NCBI GenBank assembly: GCA_024235095.1
Contig: JACKNC010000001.1
Span: forward strand, 620,001 to 684,000
Reading direction: 5' to 3'
Length of the DNA stretch: 64,000 bases
From: Gammaproteobacteria bacterium
GTDB lineage: Bacteria > Pseudomonadota > Gammaproteobacteria > Competibacterales > Competibacteraceae
The position numbers were made by a program, and so were the translations under genes. This document shows positions 58,103-64,000 of the stretch, one piece after another; the stretch's first letter is position 1; the number at the start of each line of letters is the position of its first letter. The notes beneath the pieces are model-generated. The model had not been told where the DNA came from and ran no database searches. It was given only the letters and a program-made list of their open reading frames with translations.

Positions 58103-60343
58103 TCAACGATTATTAAAACCTGACAAAGTCGGCGCAGGGGATCGCGCTTCAGCAGGTGCATCTTCCTGCGTCATTGAGGCGCGAGTGAGAAATTCAGCGC
58201 TGCAACGATTTATACGCGCGGGCAAGGCGTCTTCCGGCGATGGCGGCAATACGCCGCGCCCCTGCACGATAAAGCGGTTTTTTTCCTCGGGATCGATGAC
58301 GCCACAACGTCCGCTGAGCTGGCCAGTGGCATCCAGATAAGGGGGATTTAGCGTCGCCAAACTGCCGCTGATGTCGGTAGTGGGCGCGTTGTTCTGCACC
58401 GTCCCGTCATTGCCGCTGACTTCCGAGGAGGCGTTGAGGACATCATTTATTGTCGGAGCATCGTGCAGAAATGCCTCGGCATTCACCACAATGTTGCCGC
58501 CCTTGCCTTGTCTCGCCTGAGCGGTGACTTTACTGCCATCCAGCGCTACGGCATTGATGCTGTTGAGGGTGACATCCCCGCCTTGCGTGGTGGCGTCGCC
58601 GAATACGGAACTGCTGATTTCCGAGCCATTGAGCAATTTCAAGTGGTCGGCGTTGATCAGCAAATTGCCGCCGGTAGTGAATTTGGAAGTCGCGGAAATC
58701 CTGCCGCCATCGTCGATGGTTAAGGCCGGGGTGGTCAGCATCACATCGCCCGCGTTGCCCGCATCACGCGCCCCCACGAACAGGCCGGCCTCGTTGCCTG
58801 TGATGTTCACTGCGCGACCCGCCGTGATCGTCACCGAGCCTCCCTTTCCCGGACCATCGGTGAAGGCATCGATTTGTCCGTCATTGCGCAGAATGAGGGT
58901 ATCGGCAACGGCCAGATGGATGTCCCCGCTGCTATCGGTGGAGTCGAGATAGGCGCTGCTGGTAATTCCGGTCAGGTATTGGGAACCCCGTCCGTCCACC
59001 AGCAAGTTGCCGGTGGTGATCGTGATTGCTCCAGCATCGCCTGCCCAGGTTCCGGCCAGAATTTGTCCAGCGTTCTGGAGCGTCAGCGTGTTGGCGATAC
59101 TCAGATTTACATTACCGCCGTCACCGCTGGAGCCAGGATTAGCGCTGCTGGCGATCAGCCCTCTATTTACTCGCAGGTTATTTGCCGTAATCGCCACTGA
59201 TCCAGCATCGCCCCCGGCAAACGTGCTGGCGAAAATCCGCCCGCCATCGCGGAGCGTCAGGGTGTCGGTCACGACAAGCGCCACATTTCCGGCATCGCCC
59301 GCGCTGCGGGTTACGCTCTCCATGTTGCTATTGGCTAAAAACAGGTTATCCGCGCTTAACCGCAACGACCCCGCTGCGCCTTCACCCAGGGTTTCGGTGG
59401 TCAACCACGCGTCCACCAAGCCCACGTTCCCGGAAATCGCAGCATCGATGCCCTGACCGGCTTGCGGGCCATGCGTATTGGCGAACACCCGGCCACCCTG
59501 GCTGAACCATTGTCCGCCGCGAATGAAGATCGCGCCGCCGCCTGCGCCGCTGGCGTCCAGATTGCCCAGGGCGACCTCGCCGAACGGTTCCCCCAAATCG
59601 ATCGTCACCTTTTCCGCGTTGGGATCCCGCTCAATGACCAGCGTCCCCAACCGCGCGAAGCCGCGCATCGTCAAATCATGCGTTGTGGGAATGACTTCAC
59701 CGGAGGAATTGACGGTCGCCACGTTCAACCGGCCCGCCGGAGCATAAACGGTGGCGTTGCTCAGAGCGATGTCGCCGCCAATGAGCGACAGCGTTTGCCC
59801 GTCGGGCGCTTGTAGAAAACTTCCCTGAATGGCGATAGTCCCCGGCGTATTCCCGAGAAAACCAAATGCTTCCACCGGCGCAACCGTGAGTAAGGTATTC
59901 GCGGGCATCCGGGCGTCAAATCGCCCGCCATCGCCCAGCCGCAAATAATCCGCGGTGCTGGCGTGAAAGGATCCCGATACATCCAAACGAGCATTTTCCC
60001 TAAACAGCACCCCCGCCGGATTGAGCAAATAAAGGTTCGCGCCGGGAATGGTCGAGCGCAGCATTCCATCAATCGTCGAGACTTGTCCACCAGTGACTCG
60101 GCTGATGATATTGCTCACCGAAGGCGGGCCGCTGAAGGTTGCGGACTCGCCCTGGCGAATAGAAAACTGTCCGAAGCTATGGAACAGATTGCCGCCGTGT
60201 TGCTGCCCTAGATCGGCAGTAATGGCATAATCAGGCCCTGGCAAGGCCCCGGTCGGCCCCAGTGTCCCATCCAGAACAATTTGCGCTGAACTGCTGACGT
60301 TACTCAGCGCCATGATGATCGCCCATCCCCTTGTATAACGCAT
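58103..60343 (-). CDS. TpsA-like exoprotein with filamentous-haemagglutinin N-terminal domain
   Basis: 746 residues from the ATG at 60343, with GGAAGGA 5 bp upstream; an ATG at 60361 is possible. The TPS secretion domain starts IVLDGTLGPTGALPGPDYAI and holds NLFHSFGQFSIRQGESATFS, IISRVTGGQVSTIDGMLRST and the NPAGVLF motif. A right-handed beta-helix follows, of repeats with LTLRDGGRIFAST-like turns. The C-terminus (CGVIDPEEKNRFIVQGRGVL then PPSPEDALP) is the shape seen in cyanobacterial and proteobacterial TPS exoproteins. Export would need a TpsB/FhaC-type Omp85 transporter, none of which is in the window. Confidence 0.85.
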   Translation of the reverse strand: MRYTRGWAIIMALSNVSSSAQIVLDGTLGPTGALPGPDYAITADLGQQHGGNLFHSFGQFSIRQGESATFSGPPSVSNIISRVTGGQVSTIDGMLRSTIPGANLYLLNPAGVLFRENARLDVSGSFHASTADYLRLGDGGRFDARMPANTLLTVAPVEAFGFLGNTPGTIAIQGSFLQAPDGQTLSLIGGDIALSNATVYAPAGRLNVATVNSSGEVIPTTHDLTMRGFARLGTLVIERDPNAEKVTIDLGEPFGEVALGNLDASGAGGGAIFIRGGQWFSQGGRVFANTHGPQAGQGIDAAISGNVGLVDAWLTTETLGEGAAGSLRLSADNLFLANSNMESVTRSAGDAGNVALVVTDTLTLRDGGRIFASTFAGGDAGSVAITANNLRVNRGLIASSANPGSSGDGGNVNLSIANTLTLQNAGQILAGTWAGDAGAITITTGNLLVDGRGSQYLTGITSSAYLDSTDSSGDIHLAVADTLILRNDGQIDAFTDGPGKGGSVTITAGRAVNITGNEAGLFVGARDAGNAGDVMLTTPALTIDDGGRISATSKFTTGGNLLINADHLKLLNGSEISSSVFGDATTQGGDVTLNSINAVALDGSKVTAQARQGKGGNIVVNAEAFLHDAPTINDVLNASSEVSGNDGTVQNNAPTTDISGSLATLNPPYLDATGQLSGRCGVIDPEEKNRFIVQGRGVLPPSPEDALPARINRCSAEFLTRASMTQEDAPAEARSPAPTLSGFNNR

Positions 60344-60422
60344 TATGTCCTTCCTTTTCATAATGGATCATTTATGATTATAGACACTAATTCCATTTGG
60401 TTGTCAATCAGATTGTCAGCGT

Positions 60423-60522
60423 CTAGTGCAGATTCGCTAGGGCGAGGACTGGTAACGCTTCGATCAGGCGTTCAAGTAGGGCGTTGACCATCGCTGGATG
60501 TGAACATAACCGTTTGTGACAT
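60423..60522 (-). pseudogene. possible remnant of a small gene
   Basis: An ATG at 60522 follows AAAGGAGGGGGTGATC, an outstanding ribosome site. The frame gives MSQTVMFTSSDGQRPT and stops. In another frame the same DNA continues VNALLERLIEALPVLALANL to a stop at 60423, which looks like coding sequence. A single-base frameshift would join them. I do not recognise the product. Confidence 0.3.
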
Positions 60523-60544
60523 GATCACCCCCTCCTTTGATGAT

Positions 60545-60715
60545 CTTTCAGTTTTGATTCTTCGAGAACTCTTGTGAAACCCGGCTCATTGGGCAAGTTA
60601 AGCCCTCAATCTCGCTGGAGATCGGTCGTATTGCTTTTTATATCAATGGGGTGTCGAGGTGGTCTCTTCCCGACTCGACTGATTCCACAACACGAACTCT
60701 CGAAGAACCTGAAAG
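60545..60715. repeat. 171-bp segment bounded by imperfect inverted repeats
   Basis: The ends pair as CTTTCAG ... TTCTTCGAGA (left) and TCTCGAAGAA ... CTGAAAG (right), with a 6-bp length difference between the two matched blocks. It could be a decayed MITE or a large stem-loop. No target duplication is evident. Confidence 0.4.
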
Positions 60716-60781
60716 CAATTGCAAATAGGAGCATATAATTTTAAAGTGTACTGAGGTTTCAACCATTATGAGTGAGCGAAT

Positions 60782-61381
60782 ATGCGCAAGAAAGAAAATA
60801 CTAATCGTGAACAAGAAATTACTTTTAATCAGCAGGTTGTTTCTGAAGCCGTGGACATCCTTGAGCAAGATTTAGAAGCATTTAAATTATCTGTTTCCAG
60901 AATGGATTCCGATACTTTGTCTTCATACAAGGTTGTTCTCGATCAAGAGATCGGAAAGCGGCGAGATCAAGAACTGGATAAAGTGATGGAATTCTTCAAG
61001 ACACTGTCGTTTGAGGATCAAAAGAGATTTTTGAATTCCGTGCAATTATCTCTACCATCAAAAGAGAAGTTGGTGGCCTATGGCGAAGAAAAAAGAGAGA
61101 AGGAGAAAAATCCTTTTCGTATGTATCAGAATTTCCCAAACGAGGAAAACCCTGAATATAAAATTGCGCCATTGGTCAATGTGGAGTTAAAGGATGTATT
61201 CACGGGTGGAAACCCGAATAACAAACCATGGTTGGCAAACCTCTCCAGAGAGGATAGATATGAAAAATATGGAACTATTAGGAAGCTGGAACAGGATATG
61301 GGTTTTCTGGACACGCTGATGGAAATTCCCAAGGCGGTCTTCAAGCAACAGGATAGCCATTGGGTGGATTGCTGTAAGTAG
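60782..61381 (+). CDS. hypothetical protein, charged and helical
   Basis: 199 residues, strongly charged (Lys/Glu), with helices such as EAVDILEQDLEAFKLSVSRM and LDQEIGKRRDQELDKVMEFF; coiled coil is likely. No signal peptide or membrane helix, so cytoplasmic. The C-terminal part (PEYKIAPLVNVELKDVFTGG, KPWLANLSREDRYEKYGTIR) looks like a small separate domain. I recognise no family. It lies 68 bp ahead of the next gene on the same strand with a hairpin between. The ATG at 60782 is used; an ATG at 60768 is in another frame. Confidence 0.55.
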   Translation: MRKKENTNREQEITFNQQVVSEAVDILEQDLEAFKLSVSRMDSDTLSSYKVVLDQEIGKRRDQELDKVMEFFKTLSFEDQKRFLNSVQLSLPSKEKLVAYGEEKREKEKNPFRMYQNFPNEENPEYKIAPLVNVELKDVFTGGNPNNKPWLANLSREDRYEKYGTIRKLEQDMGFLDTLMEIPKAVFKQQDSHWVDCCK

Positions 61382-61406
61382 CCCTGTGGCAAAATTAGCG
61401 TTGACT

Positions 61407-61438
61407 CCTCCCCTTATGCATCCGCAGTCGAGGGGAGG
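61407..61438 (+). promoter_or_regulatory. hairpin that includes the ribosome binding site
   Basis: Perfect 8-bp stem CCTCCCCT/AGGGGAGG with a 16-nt loop. The right arm contains the Shine-Dalgarno-like GGGGAGG ahead of the ATG at 61450, so folding would hide it. It could also act as a weak terminator or attenuator between the two genes. Confidence 0.5.
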
Positions 61439-61449
61439 TGGGATTATCC

Positions 61450-62667
61450 ATGAAGATATATGAAATAATGCTGTTGGTACCGCTCCTTCATAGCGGCTTT
61501 GTTCATGCCCAGGAAAACTGGTGGGATAAATCAAAGGAAACCGCACGGGATATTTGGAATCAATCCAGACAAGTCGCTGGCTCTGCCATAAATTTCTTTG
61601 ATACGGAAGAGCAAAATGAGCAATTTTCCAAAATATGGGACGAACTTAGGCCAAAACTGGATAAAGTCTCAGCTCTGGAAGAAGAACGTAAGGATTTACC
61701 AGAATCGTCGTTGATCCGCCGGGATAAGCAGTCCAATCAGGAGGACATCAACGAAATTCTGGATGAAGCGATTGACATCCTGGGAATATCCAATGCCCGT
61801 CAAATACGACAAGAAATAGATTCTCTGGAAAAACAAATCCAACAGGCCAGGGAACGAATCACCGGCTATCACCAGGAGCAGGTTAGTGCCCCGGTCAAAT
61901 CCAATTGGAAAACGACGGTTGACGATTATGCAAGGAAAATCGACGGAGAAAAACAACTCATTGAAAAATATCAGCAGGAAATAGAACAGAAAAAACAGCG
62001 CTTTTTAGCGGAGTTAAATCAACTGGGATTGCAGGTCAGTAGGGAACAACTGGATTTGCTTTTAACGAGCGTGGTGGGCAACGATATAATTCAAAATACC
62101 ATCGTTTACAGTAATGTAAGATTAGTCAGCCAGCAACTGATGGAACTGACTACGAAAACGGGCGAAGACCTGAATATCAGCAAACGCTATTATGGCATGT
62201 ACACCGTTCTATTAAAAATATTGCTGCACATGCAAAATAGTTTTATTACCGAGATCGATCAGGTTTATCTACCCCGTATTGCCCAAATCAAGAATGAAAC
62301 AGTAAAACTGATGGCTAACTCCAGGAATCTCCTGTACCGGGAAGCCGATGATAACCGGCGCACACACTTAAAGGCGAATATTGAGGCGCAGGAACTGACC
62401 TTGAAGACCGCCGACTTGTATAGTCAACATCTTGGCGAACAACGTCGAAAAATGATAGTAGCGCGAGACAAGACACAAATTGATTTACGTGTCGCCCTGA
62501 ATACTTACGACACGGTTAAGCTCAGTGGTGAACTGGTTAATCTTCTGCGCTCAAGCTCAAAATCTTTCGATGAGTTACTCAATATCCAGGCGCCTGATTT
62601 GTTAGTTTTTCAAAATTTGCAAATGAAGGAAGAATTTTCCGCCTTGACGACAAAGTTGAGAAATTAA
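61450..62667 (+). CDS. exported coiled-coil protein of unknown function
   Basis: 405 residues from the ATG at 61450 (a GTG at 61438 is in frame). A signal peptide (MKIYEIMLLVPLLHSGFVHA then QE) is followed by long helical coiled-coil parts (ARQIRQEIDSLEKQIQQARE; IEKYQQEIEQKKQRFLAELN) and a helical C-terminal half. The layout suggests a periplasmic or outer-membrane-linked rod. No enzyme motif is seen. GC content is low compared with the rest of the window, which hints at transfer together with the 199-residue gene upstream. Confidence 0.6.
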   Translation: MKIYEIMLLVPLLHSGFVHAQENWWDKSKETARDIWNQSRQVAGSAINFFDTEEQNEQFSKIWDELRPKLDKVSALEEERKDLPESSLIRRDKQSNQEDINEILDEAIDILGISNARQIRQEIDSLEKQIQQARERITGYHQEQVSAPVKSNWKTTVDDYARKIDGEKQLIEKYQQEIEQKKQRFLAELNQLGLQVSREQLDLLLTSVVGNDIIQNTIVYSNVRLVSQQLMELTTKTGEDLNISKRYYGMYTVLLKILLHMQNSFITEIDQVYLPRIAQIKNETVKLMANSRNLLYREADDNRRTHLKANIEAQELTLKTADLYSQHLGEQRRKMIVARDKTQIDLRVALNTYDTVKLSGELVNLLRSSSKSFDELLNIQAPDLLVFQNLQMKEEFSALTTKLRN

Positions 62668-62763
62668 GTAGTCTTTAACGGAAATAAGCCGATCAATCAC
62701 GTTTATGGATGTATTATAACTACTGAGAACCTGAAATCGACGGATGACTGTTAATTTATCAAA

Positions 62764-63132
62764 TCAATAATTCACCCATGTCCCACCATGACAACCCTGC
62801 CGGTTCGTCCAGCCATCGCGATTGCCATTCATCCACGGGTTTGCAGATCGGCGACCACGGGGCGGTGGGCGGTCTTCTCCGCTGTTGCCTCCCTGCAAGC
62901 GGGTGTCCTGATCATAGCTGTTAATCCAGTGTCCCCGACTGCCGCTGCTGTTGAGCCACTGCTCCGCATTCGGACTCGGGCAATCATTCCAGTTCACCGC
63001 ACGCACTGGCGCGCCCCTTCCCGCTCCAATAATTCCTAGAATCACCACGGGTGACCATCTGCCGAGAAGACGTAAAAACTGACGACGAAGTTCGTCCGGC
63101 TTCGCTGATTCCATATTCACGCTGCTTTTCAT
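62764..63132 (-). CDS. small Tat-like exported protein with W-x-N repeats
   Basis: 122 residues. The leader ELRRQFLRLLGRW then SPVVILGIIGAGRGAPVRA has the RRxFL pattern of a twin-arginine signal. The mature part (about 80 residues) is rich in Trp, Asn, Gly, Ser and Arg, and the motif W-x-[ND] occurs six times (WND, WLN, WIN, WMN, WTN, WVN), with two Cys near its ends (DCPSP, GCHGG). It ends GTWVNY. It follows the 164-residue gene by 3 bp and is surely co-transcribed. I know no family of this form. Confidence 0.55.
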   Translation of the reverse strand: MKSSVNMESAKPDELRRQFLRLLGRWSPVVILGIIGAGRGAPVRAVNWNDCPSPNAEQWLNSSGSRGHWINSYDQDTRLQGGNSGEDRPPPRGRRSANPWMNGNRDGWTNRQGCHGGTWVNY

Positions 63133-63135
63133 AGG

Positions 63136-63630
63136 TCACCAATAGACATTGGGATTATTAATGGCTTCATGCGATTTCGGCGCTGGCGCTGGCGTTGACT
63201 TTGACGCTGCCTGCGAAGACTGGTAATTGCGCCATTGCTGTTGAAACCATGCCTTATCCGCTTTTTGCTGGTCCTGCATCTGTTTGACAGCGGCCTGCAA
63301 TTGCGCCTGATCAGTTTGACAACGCTCCAACGCCTGTTTCAAAGGATTGACATCCTGGAGAACAGGATTTAACGTGGCTTTGAACTGTTGCCAGGTTTGC
63401 GCTTGTAATTGCAGGGCCTGGATTTCCTCGCGCAGCTGCATGAGGGACTGCTGGTCAACCGCCGATTGCCGCCAAAGCACCCAGCCGACAACGTGTAGAA
63501 TCAAGCTCAGCGCCAGCAGAATAGCGCCGGCCACCCACCATCCTGTTGCTGGTGATGACGGCGCTGGCGTCAACACCGGTCCGTTCATAGCCGGTAACTG
63601 GAGCGTGGATTCAGGGGAATTCGTCGTCAT
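63136..63630 (-). CDS. single-pass membrane coiled-coil protein, unknown
   Basis: 164 residues: a disordered Pro/Ser N-terminus, one membrane helix (GWWVAGAILLALSLILHVVG then WVLW, about 30-53), a periplasmic Gln-rich coiled coil (QLREEIQALQLQAQTWQQFK, LERCQTDQAQLQAAVKQMQD), and a Pro/Ala/Lys tail ending NNPNVYW. No enzymatic motif. It stands between the end of a probable signalling gene (40 bp upstream) and the W-x-N protein gene, all on the minus strand. Confidence 0.55.
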   Translation of the reverse strand: MTTNSPESTLQLPAMNGPVLTPAPSSPATGWWVAGAILLALSLILHVVGWVLWRQSAVDQQSLMQLREEIQALQLQAQTWQQFKATLNPVLQDVNPLKQALERCQTDQAQLQAAVKQMQDQQKADKAWFQQQWRNYQSSQAASKSTPAPAPKSHEAINNPNVYW

Positions 63631-63670
63631 GGCGCAACACCTCGCGCGATACCCAGGGAGACATTTGAGA

Positions 63671-64000
63671 TCATGCCTGCTTCTTAATGGATTGCATCAC
63701 CTCGCGCAATCGTTGTAGCGCCTCTTCAAAACGATAGTCGATGGTCGCCTTCTCGATCGCCAGAAACAGCTCGATGGGCAGAGCTTCCGCCAGAATCGCC
63801 CGATGGGTCGCCAGATAATCCAGCGCTTCGGCGTCGCTTTCGCTGAGCAATCTCTCCAGATGGCTCAGGACCGGCCCCAACTGATCCCGGCCCACTATCG
63901 AGGAGGCCGGCGCCGCCGACGGAGGCATAGCCAGCACCGTGCGTAAACCCTTTGTCAAAGCCTCTAATAGTTGACCGGTTTGTATAAGTAACGGTTCCAA
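63671..64000 (-). CDS. 3' end of a probable signalling protein (helical, Hpt-like end)
   Basis: 109 codons, open at the window edge. The helical end, LERLLSESDAEALDYLATHR then FRFEEALQRLREV-like IDYRFEEALQRLREVMQSI, resembles the C-terminal segment of large hybrid histidine kinases and receiver proteins, where a four-helix unit follows the receiver. The phospho-His of a true Hpt is not obvious. Assignment beyond a signalling role needs the missing 5' part. It is the first gene of a group with the two small membrane or exported proteins downstream. Confidence 0.4.
   Translation of the reverse strand: MEPLLIQTGQLLEALTKGLRTVLAMPPSAAPASSIVGRDQLGPVLSHLERLLSESDAEALDYLATHRAILAEALPIELFLAIEKATIDYRFEEALQRLREVMQSIKKQA

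Larger units (their letters stand above)
60344..60781. other. non-coding region with a broken small ORF and inverted repeat
   Basis: 438 bp between the divergent TpsA-like gene and the 199-residue gene. It holds a very good ribosome site with a short ORF at 60472-60522 on the minus strand and an inverted repeat at 60558-60567/60698-60707, listed separately. The sequence just upstream of 60782 is AT-rich and should hold that gene's promoter. Confidence 0.4.

Overview
The window looks like a chromosomal segment of a Gram-negative bacterium, most likely a gammaproteobacterium of the environmental, biofilm-forming kind. The grounds are a Wza/Wzc-type exopolysaccharide (EPS) exporter, a PEP-CTERM surface protein, sigma-54-type promoters, a TpsA-like exoprotein, an Rrf2-sufB pair, and REP-like palindromes of the CCCCCTTT/AAAGGGGG kind. 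The mix (PEP-CTERM, DUF4214, Rpn/DUF4351, IS1 and ISKra4-like elements) reminds me of activated-sludge lineages such as Competibacteraceae, but that placement is an inference. No phage, CRISPR array or rRNA operon is visible. One tRNA-Pro(CGG) is present. || Layout. (1) 1-18128: EPS region. A GH5-family glycosidase faces a nine-gene minus-strand operon (12251 to 1535) coding for an initiating glycosyl-1-phosphate transferase, a flippase, a Wzy-like polymerase, three glycosyltransferases, an epimerase and two sulfotransferases. It is followed by an AttH/CrtC-like lipocalin protein, wza and wzc on the plus strand, and a wzb-like phosphatase. The part between about 2.65 and 9.4 kb is AT-rich compared with its flanks, as variable glycan cassettes often are. 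Two sulfotransferases suggest a sulfated polymer. (2) 18255-19500: a PEP-CTERM protein gene. Sigma-54 -24/-12 motifs lie ahead of it, ahead of wza and ahead of the EPS operon, and three TGT-N11-AC(A/G) dyads lie upstream of the PEP-CTERM gene. (3) 19760-24214: a branched-chain amino acid ABC transporter (livJ, livH, livM, livG). It is interrupted by a hicB / nonsense-mutated hicA pair and by a 124-bp MITE with a perfect 9-bp target duplication; livF is absent. (4) 24311-35926: an Hsp70-DUF2760 pair, a CheY-like regulator next to an ECF-sigma remnant, a secreted beta-helix/DUF4214 protein with a C9 tract at its start, tRNA-Pro, an OmpR/EnvZ-type two-component system, and a DUF4129-DUF4350-MoxR operon cut short by mobile debris. 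(5) 35989-42655: mobile-element zone. A truncated Rpn gene carries a dead IS1-like element. A 1663-bp ISKra4-like element sits in an EAL-HDOD gene with an 8-bp duplication, and removing it restores the reading frame exactly. A 2OG-Fe(II) oxygenase, an RNA methyltransferase and two small genes lie among these. (6) 42735-45788: a DMT exporter, an Rrf2/SUF regulator and sufB without sufCDS. (7) 45939-60343: a run of large secreted proteins. Three have RCC1-like propellers, InlB-type repeats and DUF4214 domains; two of these are giant paralogs of about 1500 residues with a second set of cysteine-paired RCC1-like repeats. A TpsA/FHA-type exoprotein follows. (8) 60362-64000: two unrecognised plus-strand genes, and a minus-strand group made of a Tat-like W-x-N repeat protein, a small membrane coiled-coil protein and the 3' end of a probable signalling protein. 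|| How they fit together. Most of the window concerns the cell surface: a probably sulfated, Wzy/Wza-type EPS under sigma-54 control with a PEP-CTERM partner, and a large repertoire of repeat-built exoproteins that share an exchangeable DUF4214 end module. The best candidate for an undescribed system is the pair of RCC1-InlB-DUF4214-RCC1 giants. They share a near-identical 5' tract, both end at the same point of the repeat, and a REP palindrome supplies the stop codon of each.
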